Position numbers and translations under genes: made by a program
Notes under the pieces: generated by a model
What the model saw: the letters and a program-made list of their open reading frames with translations, nothing else
Database searches by the model: none
What the model was told of the DNA's origin: nothing
Shown here: piece after piece, positions 30,340-41,319 of the stretch
How the letters are laid out: each line of letters opens with the position of its first letter
Position numbering within the stretch: the stretch's first letter is position 1
NCBI GenBank assembly: GCA_026261815.1
Contig: JAMPIT010000258.1
Span: 8,609,501 to 8,673,500, forward strand
Reading direction: 5' to 3'
DNA: 64,000 nucleotides
Origin: Monarcha castaneiventris obscurior
Taxonomy: Eukaryota; Chordata; Aves; Passeriformes; Monarchidae

Positions 30340-32076
30340 AAGAGATCATACCTATGTCCAAGCTGTCAGATATTTAGAAGGGACATGGACTCTATCACCC
30401 TGACATTGCTTTTCTGCCTGTATTTCCAGGTCCTAAACATCCTTGTAGACTGTGTGCTGCCTTGTAAAGCCTCAGCCCTTGGGTGAGGATGGTTGGATGA
30501 GAACCAAAAGCGTCAGCACCCTAAGCAGTGACAGACTGATCAAGGACATGTCTCCTCTTCAGCCAGAAACACCATCTGTTCATGATACTGAGTCTGACAT
30601 CCCTCAAAGCTAGATTTTCCAGGAATCCAAACTGGCGACAGTAATGTGATTTGTGCTGCTGGTAATGAGCATCTCTTGTGGTCTGGCATGCTACAAGTTG
30701 ACCACAGGTGGATATAACAGGCACAAATTAGGTTTCTTTCTGTTGGCTCACAAAGCAGCAGCAGATCTGTTCCAAAGGGGGTTTGGTCTCCATGTCCAGG
30801 GACAGGTTGAATGGGGAAAGTCGTAATCCCTCATTTTACTCATAGTATCTTAGCCTGCTTCCACTGGGAAAGAGATTCTGTTGGTCTAAATCACCATGTG
30901 GCTGGTTTTCCCCGTGGGGGTGAGAGAAATGAACATATTTGCACCTGAGGCACCTGAGAGCATGTTTGCAGTCAGGCTCTGATGCTGTCCATGGCTCAGC
31001 TGGGCAGCAGCACCTTGCTCAAAGGGGTACTGGAGTGCCTGGATGGACAGGAAAGCTCTGTGGGCAGGACAGTGGACCCCTGGGTGGATTTGGCTCCCGA
31101 GACTGAACTCATGTGGTCCATCATCCGCAGTCAGAGGGTGGCACAGCTGGCTGGCCTCTCCCTGTGTGTGGGGCTCAGCCCCAAGAATGGTTATCGTTTC
31201 CTCTCAGATTCCATCATCTCTGTTTTCCTTCATCCTCAAAATTCCACTGCTGGTTTGTGATGCCACCTGAATCCCACCCTCAGGAGTGTCCTCAAATTCA
31301 CCTGAGGCACACTCCTAATAGGAGAGCATAAATCCTCTTGGGAGGACAGTTCCTTCTTCACGTGATGCCCCCTGTTTGGGGCCTGACTCTGTTCCCCTGT
31401 ACACCAGTGGTTCTTGTGGTGGCACCCAAAAGTTGGTGTATTCTTCCTGGAGTAGAAGGGAAAAATAAGGAAAACTATTATAACATGTAATATGTAACAC
31501 CCAATGTATAATCTCTAACATATAAAGCACACTCTAATTTCAGTTTATGAGGAGCAGTCCTTCAACTAAAATCTCTACCAGCACTTCTTTTGGAGAAGAT
31601 GTAACACTGAAGTGTGATGAACAACATTTGAAATCATGAAGTAGAGCTTGGGCACGCTGTGTGGTTTTGTCTCTTCCAGATCATCTGCACTTTGGTGTGA
31701 TCTGGCTGGCAGAGAGAACCACGATGCCACACAGGAGCATGAAGTGGGTGTTTGCCTCCTGGGTGAATAAAACCACGTAACTTCAGGCCTTCTCTTCCAG
31801 TGATGCTGCTTGCTAATTAGGCTGTCAGTGGGAACCTTTGAGAATTACACAGAGTAGACATAATGCCCCCTGCAAAGTAATTAAAAATATTTGCCCCTGG
31901 CTGATAACTGACCCACTGATTTCCTCCTGTTTTAGAAAGCTTTATAAAAAATTACTGAGCTGTTTGTGTAACAGGACAACCACTGGCACAGATGTTTCCT
32001 GTCCACTAACCTTTCAGTGCTGTGAGAAGATGTCATAGGAAGGAGAAACTTGTTTGAAATTCCAGAAGCCTGTTTA

Positions 32077-32122
32077 GTTTGTCTGTTTGTTCATTTGTTT
32101 GTTTGTTCGTTTGTTTGTTTGT
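32077..32122. repeat. Imperfect (GTTT)n microsatellite
   Basis: About eleven GTTT units with a few substitutions. Confidence 0.9.
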
Positions 32123-35100
32123 GTGATGTGGAAAAATTTATCTCCAGATTCTTTAAAAACCCATAACAAACCACAAAGGTGCTCTGGCAGATCAGCAGAT
32201 CAGAGGCTAGAGGCAAAGCTTTAGTGATGCTGGATGTCAGGCTGGTGGTACCAGCTGAGATCCCACCTGTCCAGGGCCCAAATCCCAAGCAGTGTGGCAT
32301 GAAGACAACCCTTTACACCTTTCTCAGGCTGTTTCAGCACTGAGTTTCAGCACTTTTATTTGAGCTCTGGGGGGTTTGATGTACAGCATGAGAAGCTCCG
32401 GGCATGGGAACATAGGTTGATGGAATCAGGGACAGCTGGCCCGGATGCTTTAGGTCACAAAGACAGTGCTGCTCATGGTGAGAGAGCTCCCAGGAGGAAA
32501 AAAGGAGGCGTCATCCCTGCTGAGATGCACTGAGTCCATCGGATGTTGCATTTGTCCTGAGGGAGACGAGGCACGAGGTGTGGCTGCCAGGTCTCTGTGA
32601 TCAGAAAAGCCAGTTTGGGTCCATACTCAGAAAAGACAGAAGTTCCACCCCTGATGTGGGAAAAGTCATATGGGACTAGATAAAAAAATCTGCTTTACCT
32701 ATTATTCTGCCTGAACAGCTTTCAGTATCACAGATTAGGAGGACAGTGGCAAACCTAAAGCAAATTCTCCTCCTCAGGTCATTCCCAGTGCTAACACTGT
32801 GTGCCTGGAGCTGCAGCTGGTCTCTTGTGTTTGACAGGTCCAGCTGTGTCTGCGTTCTGGGCCTGAGCACATTAATACTGGTGCTGTCCACAGTAGAGTC
32901 CTGGGATTTTAATTACACAGTGTACAAGGAGGTGTGTCCTTCATGGGTTTAAATCTTCTGCATAGTAATTTCACAGCTGCCTCTAGGAATGACAAATATT
33001 AATTTTTTTGCCTCCTTTTTGATGTTATAGACACATAAACATTGCAGAACTTGGCCTTTGCCTCTTCTGAATTTCCAGAGACAGCACAGAACACAGAACC
33101 ATGAGCCAGTGAGGATCCCAGCGTAGTGCAAACTTTCACACAGACGTGGTGCCATTTAGAGCTGGTTTGGTGCAACAGCAGGTTCAGCCTGGCATTTCCT
33201 TCCCTTAAGAGGCAATTAAAGTGTAAACTCACAGAGAGGTGCCTGATGTGGAGACCTCATGGAAATCTGCAGGGGGACGTTTCTGCAGTGACCTTTGTCT
33301 AATGATCTTGTTAAGGGACACAAACTCCCTGACACTCTGTGTCTCTGATGGGCAAGGTCCAGCAGGCAGCAGCATGGGCTGTGCAGTTCAGTCCTGTTGT
33401 GCTGAGGGACTGGGGCTGCTGACCCCATGAATGCTGCTTATGTGCTTTCCCTCAAGTATTAGTCCCAGCCGAAATCCTTTGAAACTTCTACGGAACATCC
33501 TCACCCTTCCCACCATTTTTTAGTCATTCTTGCATAGAGAAAAACCTCACATAGCCAGTGTGATGTCTAAGGGCTTCATATTGTGGCAGTCACCATGCTG
33601 ACCTCCTTCAGGGCAGGAGGAGGTGGCACTGAGGCCCAGCCTTGGTGGGTGCAAGAGTGCCTGAGATAGGTTTCTTAGGGCTGAAACCAGTCAGGAACTG
33701 ACAGTGGGAAAAGACAAGCAGGCAATGTTGCCTCACATTCAGAAATTTCTGACTTCAGCTGATTTCTGAATTCAGCAAAAGCTGGGAACAAACAGTTTCT
33801 CCCAGAGGAATATTATTTCTAGTCAGCACAGGGTTGGGATCTTTCCTCTAAAGAAGGCAGGGCTTCCCAGTTCCTGGCAAGTTTGAAGCTAGAAACCATC
33901 AGTCTGGCAGAACCCCCTTGGCGAATCATGAATGCTCATGAGCTATCAAAGCTCAGCAAGGAAATGAATCTGCTCTGATTTATACCAGTGGGAAATCTAG
34001 CCTTTAATTTTAGTTCTTGAATTAGCAGTTGTTTTAATCACATGAATGCGGTCTGCCAGTTGTCAGGGCCACATATGTGAAATACAGAATTACTGCTTCA
34101 GTGGAGCCCGAAATATGTAACGTTTCAGCAAAGCCTTTTTTGGGGGTTTATGGACCATTAAGGAGAAAGTGTAATGGAGAGTCATGCAACAGCCAAAGGG
34201 AAGCAGGAGCAGCCTTCTTCATCACTGCTTTGTGCAATTAGGGAACAACTGACAGGTCATTCAGTATTAATTGGCCCCCTTGGAGCCTGAGCTTTATGAA
34301 TGCTATTACACAATGTGAGAGCAGTGGGCTCGAATCAATGACCCTGACAGTCTCTCCCTCTCTGACAGCCACTGTTCCTACATAAACATGCCTTATTGGG
34401 CTGTTCCCGCTGGACTCTGGGGAGGTACACCCAGAATGAGTTCAGCCACTCTGCTTTTCTACCCAGCAACAGTCAGCAAACACGAAACATCAGTTCTGCC
34501 ACATGTGGAACTGTCTCTCTCAGAGGTGCCAGGGGGAGATCTCCTCCACAAAATCTTTCTTCGTGCATTCTCTCATCACTTTTCTGGTAGGGTTGAGTAC
34601 ACTGAGCCATTTTGAACTTCATGTTACAGGTCCAGGGAATCCCTAGAGGAGACGCTGCATCTCTGGAAAGGTCTGAAATGAGATTTCACAGTTATGTCTT
34701 TCTAGAAGCCCAGGCAGTCAACACATCTGATGAGTGCTGCTTTTCTGATACCCCCCTGCCCTCTTGCTCAAGCCATGCAGTGTGCTGTTGGCATTGCTTA
34801 AGCTAGAGGAGAAAAGAGAATTGTCTTCCTCAACAGAGACTGAGCCCCTTTCTGCAAAGTTTGTTTTTGCCTGAATTTCTAGGATGACCTCTAAGGTAAA
34901 ATGCAATATGGTGCAGTAGAGGATGCTGCTGTATTAAGAATCCTCAGGCTGAAGTGGTGCCTGGAGAATAGAGAGGAGTGTTCATCCCTCCTCAGTGATT
35001 TCTCTCCTTGACCTTTGTTTATCACCGCCTCTGTTACCTTTCTCCTCTATCTCTCTCTATCATGAAAGCAACAATCTGAAAGAGAGGGGAGCATGATTGA

Positions 35101-35634
35101 TGTTCAATCAGCTCCAGCCTGGTTCATACAGGATTCTCCAGCAATAAATTGGAGAAGAGCCTGTGTTCAGCTGCCAGCAGCAGCAGCCAGGCTGGTTACA
35201 TCAGTGTGGTCATGGAGAGCAGATGAGGACATCTGAGTGTCAGCATCTCTCAAGCTTTGGAGGAATTATCTATACTTCATCCAGTGCACAGCTCACAGTT
35301 TGCCATGTTCCCTGTGGTCACCAACTCTGCAAACAGACAGAGATTGGCCTCTTAATATGTGATTTAAGATCTGGCTGTGCTTGGAACAGGGTCTAGCATG
35401 AGGCGTGGTTTTAGACCAAGCACCTCTAAGTGTACCATAGATCTGATTGCTGGTTTGAAACATTAGTTGTACATCTGGGGACAGGTTTTTTTTTTTTATT
35501 TTTCCAGCACCTCCCCACACCCTGGACGTTGCAGCTCTGGAGGTCCTGTCTCAGTACCTCTCACAGCAAAGGCTCCCCCTACACGCATCCCTCCGGCATC
35601 CCGCCACCCATCCAAAGGCACCACACACCGGTAG

Positions 35635-35660
35635 TATATATATATATATTTTTTTTTTTT
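35635..35660. repeat. (TA)n run followed by a T-tract upstream of the CpG island
   Basis: Seven TA units, then twelve T. It sits just upstream of the CpG-rich first exon and could act as a TATA-like element, or be a plain microsatellite. Confidence 0.6.
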
Positions 35661-35689
35661 AATTATTATTATTCATTACGTGCGTTTCA

Positions 35690-36402
35690 AACCTTTGAGA
35701 GATCCGTGCCTCGCAGCAGCATCGGCGAGCCTGCATCCTCTTCCCTGGCATTTAGCGGAGTCTCCCTCTCTCCCCGCGGCCGCCGCGCTCCGTTCTCCGC
35801 CCCGGGGCCGCGGGAGCGCGGCTGGGGCTGACCCTCGGAGGAGATGCGCTCCCGGCTTTTTCCACTCCCTGGGGGAAAAAGGGGCTGTTCTGCTCCGGGC
35901 ACCTCTGTCAGCTGAAGGGGGCGGGAGCTGCAGCCTTGAAGTAGAAAAGGAAGAAGGAAAAGCAGCGGGGAGAGGGTGAGCGGTGCCGGACAGCGGTGGG
36001 CGGTGGGCTGAGCCTCCTGGGCACCGCGGGCTCGGGGAGGAGGAGGCAGGAGAGGATGCGGCGGGGCAGGGATGCGGCGGCTGAGCACCCATCTGCCTAA
36101 GGAGAACAACATCGTCCTCCGAGGGGAAGGAAGAAAGTGGGGGGAAAGCGGCCGAGCTCGCAGAGAGCCCGCTGAGCTCTCCCCGGGACTGCCCTCCTGA
36201 CACCCCAGCAAAGTTTCCTGAGCTCGGTGACGAGAGGGGAGGAGAGATGTGAGATCCTTCTCCCCCCAGCGCACAGCTGGGCTTCCAGCCCCGCTTCTGC
36301 TGGGACCAGCCGTGGCTTTGTCATCCCCGACTGAAGGGTGAAGGGGAGACCCGGGGCACCCGCTCTCTCCATCACCGTCCCCGTCTCCACGCTCCAGCCC
36401 AC
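35690..36402 (+). promoter_or_regulatory. TMEM275: CpG-island promoter and non-coding first exon of the TMEM275-like gene
   Basis: This is the only strong CpG island in the window, with many CGCGGCCGCCGCG-type runs in 35760-35830 and GC-rich sequence to 36400. It ends at a textbook splice donor, CAC followed by GTAAGT, at 36403. The next strong acceptor on this strand is at 40680, immediately before the coding exon. The transcription start is not defined. Long frames on both strands (246 codons on the minus strand) are GC artefacts. Confidence 0.65.
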
Positions 36403-39400
36403 GTAAGTATCCTCCCCTTCCAGACACCGAGGCTCTCTCTGGCCCTGCCAGAGAGTTTCCCAGCGCTCTGCCCAGGAAAAAAAAAAAAAAGTCTTGATCT
36501 TCTCCTGCTAGCTAAACGCTGTGTGCCTGTGTGTTCGTGAGCCTGCCTGTGTGTGGGGTGGTTGTAGCTGTCTGACTGCAATTTCTGTTTGCTGATCACT
36601 GTCATTATTGCTCTGTGCCATCGCACTCCTGGAAAGGAGACTCATCTGGGGTCTGCCAAATATTTTGGTTGTGCTGCTGCAATGAGATGGTGTGGAAGGA
36701 TGACAGCTCAATTTCTCTCCACTACAACTAAGAGGGGAGCGTGCTTAGCTGTACATGCTGCTGCTGCTGCTGCTGCTGCTATGGCTTTAAATGATGCTCC
36801 TAAAATGCTGGCTGAAGATGTCAGTATGCCCTTCGAGCTCTAGGAACTCTCACAGATATGGATGAAAGCCTCTCTTTGTCCCCCTGAGAGTATAGGGAGG
36901 GGTGGATATTCCCCTGGAAGGAATCATTAGAGCCTCTGGATTTCCATCACATCAGCTTGAGTGTGCAGCTTTTATTTTTGTGTAGCAGTGCTCGCAGAAG
37001 TGCATTTCAAGCTGAAATATTGTTCAGAGAAGAAACCTACACTCTAACTGATAAGAAAAGAACCTGTTTCAGACAAAGAGCCCAAAGAGAACTTTTTCCA
37101 CTCCTGATGGAACAGAAGTAAGTCATTTTGCATAGACTAATTTGTCTGAAAAGTTGGTCATTTATAAGTCATTGATTCCACTGTAGTGAAAGGTAAAGCT
37201 GCCCAATATCCTCAGGGAGGTCAGCAGGGGCAGCTGAACCCACATCAGCCCATCCTTATGGCTGAGAAGGGGATGGAGAAGCATCAGCCTGTGCTTTAGG
37301 AGATGACAGAAGAGCAAAGATGCCTCTGTTGTACATGACAATCAGAATAAACATGGACTTTATGTTGTTGTGGGGCCTTATTAGGTAGAGGATAGTGTAA
37401 GGCAGTCTGTGGCTTTGGTTTGCTTTTTGCTTTATCCTCCACTGCTCTGTTGGCTTTCTCGTCCCCATGTCATCTGGTTTTCTAACAGGAATCCCTTGTG
37501 TGTAATCCCTGATGTTTCATATGGAGATCAAGACAAAAGCAACCAGTGATCTGCTTTCTAAATGTTTTCAGTCCAAACACAGTCTTCTACATGCTGTTGG
37601 TCACCCTCTGGTGTGTGTGCAGATCATGTCCTAGCCCTGCAGTCATGCTTGACTTCCAAGATCTTCTGCCCCCAAGCTGATGGGAGAGGCAGGAACCTCA
37701 AGTGAGTCCATTGCTTTCTGCTGGGAAAGGTCCATTACCCCATGTAGGTGCTCCAAGCAAAGAGGAGGGGAAAGAAGTTTTGCCTTGGACATAGCGTGGC
37801 CAGAACACTTATGGTGCAGGTGCAGAGAGGGTGTGACAACCCCCAGAACTGCTCACACAGTTTAGATGAGATCTCAGCCCCGACTCCTTTCTCCCCTTGA
37901 CACTTGCCAGGAGAAGGCAGGGGCTGTTTCCTGAGCCTGGGCACAACCTGCCAGGTGTCTTAGGGGGGCCCAAGGAGCAGCCAATGCCTCCTCCAGGCAA
38001 GCTGCAGTGTGAGAGGTCTCAGCCTTTATGTGCCACATCCCTATTTCTCTACTGTAGATCTGGTTCCCCCTCCTTCTGGGAAGGTGCCAGGAATGCCTGG
38101 GAAGCTGATGGCGATTGTACCCACTGTGAGCCCAGCTGGATTATTTATTCTCTTGTGTCACTTATCCTTCTAGAGTGGAGCTGTGGTTCTCTTTTACCTG
38201 CTGGGGTGAGCTGTCCTTGGATGAGCTGCCCTGATTTATCATTGCCAATGGTGCCTGAACGAGCCCTTTTGTCCCACTCCTCCCCTTACAACCTGGGGAG
38301 GTCCAGCGAGGATTTTGCCCAAGCTTTGGCCCCTGTGCTCGGGGATCTGTAATGATGAACAGAAATTACCAGGCAGAGAAAATGAGCTGTGAGGGACCAT
38401 GCTGGGTGATATTGCTGCAGCCTGGAAAGCAGCCAGAGACCAGCAGGGTCTCCTTGGAGTGGCTGCAGGTGCCCCCTGACAGATGGGATGGGCAACAGGT
38501 TGAAGTTGCTCTTGAAAGTCTCAGTGGCAGCCTGACCTCTGGTGATGCCTTGCCCAAGAGCAGAAGCGGCTGGCTTGGTTTGTGTCCTCCTGGAGCCCAG
38601 CTGGCTCTTCCAGGAGGGGTAGCTCTTTCAGGCTGGAAGCAGGTGAGTGCTGAGAAGCCAGGAGGAACAAAGCTGATGGAGTGAATCTGTGGTGTTTTTT
38701 AATCCCGAGAAGCCATGCAGTGCCCTGGTGAGCACTTTGCAGTGGGAGAATGTGGGGCTAACCAAGGGGCAGAGCCGTACTGGGGTGTCTGCAGCCTCTG
38801 TGTGCCAGAGGTTCGGATGGCATCTGCAGGATCTGGTCTGCAAACAGTTTGTGCATTTATATCTTTAACCAGAAGCTCTCTTGCTGCTGGTCCAGGGCTG
38901 GTGAAGGAGGCAGAATCAGGGCTCCTGCTCACACCAGCATGCCAGGGTTCCCAGGCAGAACAAAAGGACACTGCTAGGGAAACATGCACATGTGTTAGCC
39001 TGGCTAATGGAGAAAATGCCCTTTCTCTCTCACTCACTCTCAGTATCCTGAAAAATCTTTGCCTGCTGAGAGACCCCTCCCCAGTCAGGCATCCCCAGAT
39101 GGGGAAGGATTTAATCCTTTGAAGCACCTGTCCCTGTCAGCTCCAGCTGATGTCCCACTGAATAGGAACTCCACTGAAAGTTGACTGCTGCATGCATTCA
39201 GGTCTAAACAAAAGCCCAAGCCAAGGAAATGGGATATGACATCCGATAGAGCAGCAGAGAGCTTTGCCTCAGCTGGAGGTGCCAGAAAATTTTATAACCT
39301 AGGAAACATGTTGAAAATGCCCGGCTGATCCCACTGGCATGTTTCAGAGTGATGGGTGATGGCTTATTATTTGTTGGTTTGTGGGTTTTTTTTTTTTTAA

Positions 39401-40680
39401 TTTAGTAGCTGCAGAGTGTTGATAGCACAACAGAGATTCTTAGCTCTTGCCATAGAAACTGAGCAGTATCAGTTTTTCACTGACAACACTTTTGAAAGGG
39501 ATTTGACAGGAGAGGAGAGAAGAAGCTAGGGAGCTAGGCAGGGGAGTAAGGAAGAGCAGACTGCTGTTGTTTGCAATCAGGCTGGGAAGAGAAATGCTCT
39601 CCTGCCTGTAAAATCAAAGACATCACCAGCAAACTGCTGACAAATTGGCTGCTGGCAATTTGACTTCCCAGCAAGTACGGCAAACACAAAGCCAGCTCTC
39701 ATCACATCCAATAATCTCCTCCATGGAGAAGCTGCTACTGTCAGTCAGGGCTAAGTGTTGCTGCCTTGGGTCCTAGACAGACCCCCACACAGGTTCTTTT
39801 CAACTTCAGCACCTCAGTTTCCATGGGCCTCCATCCTGGAGCTGATACACTTGTGCTCAAACCTTGCAGAAGTTTGGGTTTGTGGTTGCTGAGGCAAACA
39901 AGGTTCCCAGTCCCCTTTCTGTGGGGTCTCCTGTGATCCCACCGAAGATGGTGAGATGCATGGTGGAAAGCATGGTCTAGCTGACAAAACACCCCCATTT
40001 GCTCCATTTTATTACAGACTTGTGTGACTGACAGGGTCATTCAGCATCTGTTGATGGCGTTTGTGTCACCAAACATCCACATGTTATCTGCTCGAGTCAT
40101 CTCCAAGACTGCCTCTGTAGTCAGCTCAGCCCTCTAGTATGGACATCTTTTGGGGATGTTCTGGGTCATCTTCTGGGACCTCTTATTCTCCACTGGCTGG
40201 AAAGGCAACCTGGATGACTCATTCCAATTACTGGAAAACTGAGACATGGAAAAAAGTCCCCCTTTCTGTCACAATTGTGGACCATCACCCATTCAAAAAT
40301 ATATCGACCTCATCTTGCAATGAGGGATGTTCAGGGCAGTACTGGATTCTGTTGTCATTTTGGGCAGGTGTTGTGTGGGTGGTGACAAACACTGTGAGAC
40401 CAGCTATGGCACAGGTTCTGGCCATTGCATGCTCGGATTCACTTGGGCATCATCCACACGGATAGCAAAGCACATGGAGCACACTGGGCTCCGTGCCCCA
40501 GCCTGAGGGTGACCACATGTGACCACTACAGCCAGGGAGAGCTCGGCCTTGAAAGCAGGCTTGGATTGGTGCTCAGTTGCTGGCACCAGCAAACCCGGAG
40601 AAGATGCTGCTCACCAGGAATGGTGGGGGAAAGGTGCTTTGGTTCAGTGCTCTGACAGCTGCTTCTTCATTCTCCTCCAG
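36403..40680 (+). other. TMEM275: Probable intron of the TMEM275-like gene
   Basis: It runs from GTAAGT at 36403 to TTCATTCTCCTCCAG ending at 40680. It contains a short CTG repeat (36755-36780), a T-tract near 39390 and no recognised exon or transposable element. An additional non-coding exon inside cannot be excluded. Confidence 0.55.
36755..36780. repeat. Short (CTG)n trinucleotide run
   Basis: About eight CTG/TGC units. The alanine run in a frame across it (36589-36843) is not supported as a protein. Confidence 0.9.
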
Positions 40681-40770
40681 GATCTCAAGGTAACAGGAGA
40701 CTGGAACTGGCCTTCTCAACACAGCATTCACCCTGTGAGGACTGAAGTGACCTCCAAGACTCTTCCCAGC

Positions 40771-41319
40771 ATGTTCAGTGAAAAGAGCAGCGGCTCTTTG
40801 TCCCAAAAACCCACCCAGAAAAAGACCCGACCCCAGGGCCTCCCCTCGCCTGCTCTCTGCTGCGCCTGTGGACTCTGCATCATGCTAGCAGGGATCAACA
40901 TCACTTTAGTGGGAGCATTTGCCTTTGGGACCTTCCTCCCTGTGAACAACCCTCCCATCATCATCGGGCCCATCTTGTTGGTGGTGGCCTTCACGTTCTT
41001 CGGTGCCTGCTGCATCTGCAGCCGGAGGCCCCCCGCCCACGGGGCCCGGAAATCCAAGCCAGGTTCTAACATTGGGCTCATCAAACCTGGCAACACAGCC
41101 TTTGAGATTGAAACCAGCGAGCACACGGTGCAGGACACCACGGCTGTCCAGCTGAGCCCCACCAATTCCCCCATCTCCTCCAAAAAATCCACACCAGTTC
41201 ATGAGAATGCCAAGGCCTGCAAGCTCTTCACCATGGAAGGCAACGGGCCAGTGGCCAAATACACCACAGGAGGAGAGGCCATACAGCTCAACCTGCCCAG
41301 GGACCTGGCCACCTCCTAA
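40771..41319 (+). CDS. TMEM275: TMEM275-like two-pass membrane protein, 182 aa, single coding exon
   Basis: The protein is 182 residues. A basic, Ser/Gln/Lys-rich N-terminus is followed by two hydrophobic spans, about residues 33-56 (CGLCIMLAGINITLVGAF) and 62-83 (PIIIGPILLVVAFTFFGACC), joined by a short PVNNPP turn. A CCICSRR cysteine cluster follows, a likely palmitoylation site, and then a long polar tail with Ser/Thr-Pro sites ending LNLPRDLATS. Both termini are probably cytoplasmic. The start is the first ATG in the exon with A at -3; the acceptor AG at 40679-40680 lies 90 bases upstream, and those 30 codons are open, so an N-terminal extension from exon 1 is possible. The assignment rests on remembered similarity and on the position near MKNK1. 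Function unknown. No AATAAA or ATTAAA is seen in the first 2.5 kb downstream. Confidence 0.8.
   Translation: MFSEKSSGSLSQKPTQKKTRPQGLPSPALCCACGLCIMLAGINITLVGAFAFGTFLPVNNPPIIIGPILLVVAFTFFGACCICSRRPPAHGARKSKPGSNIGLIKPGNTAFEIETSEHTVQDTTAVQLSPTNSPISSKKSTPVHENAKACKLFTMEGNGPVAKYTTGGEAIQLNLPRDLATS

Larger units (their letters stand above)
29224..35630. other. Intergenic, about 6.4 kb, hairpin and a GTTT repeat only
   Basis: No coding exon or named repeat was recognised apart from the hairpin at 30311-30339 and the GTTT repeat at 32077-32122, listed separately. An AT-rich, TAAT-containing block near 34240-34320 could be regulatory, but there is no direct evidence. Confidence 0.45.

Noticed and set aside
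35687..36427. 246-codon open frame on the - strand
   Set aside because: Lies in the CpG island; Pro/Arg/Ser/Gly-rich frames on both strands are a GC effect.
36589..36843. Frame with an alanine run that might suggest a repeat-expansion protein
   Set aside because: A short CTG run inside an intron; the frame has no splice sites or homology that I can see.
40519..40680. Upstream 54 codons of the TMEM275-like frame
   Set aside because: Ends at a strong splice acceptor with a pyrimidine tract; the upstream part is most simply intron.
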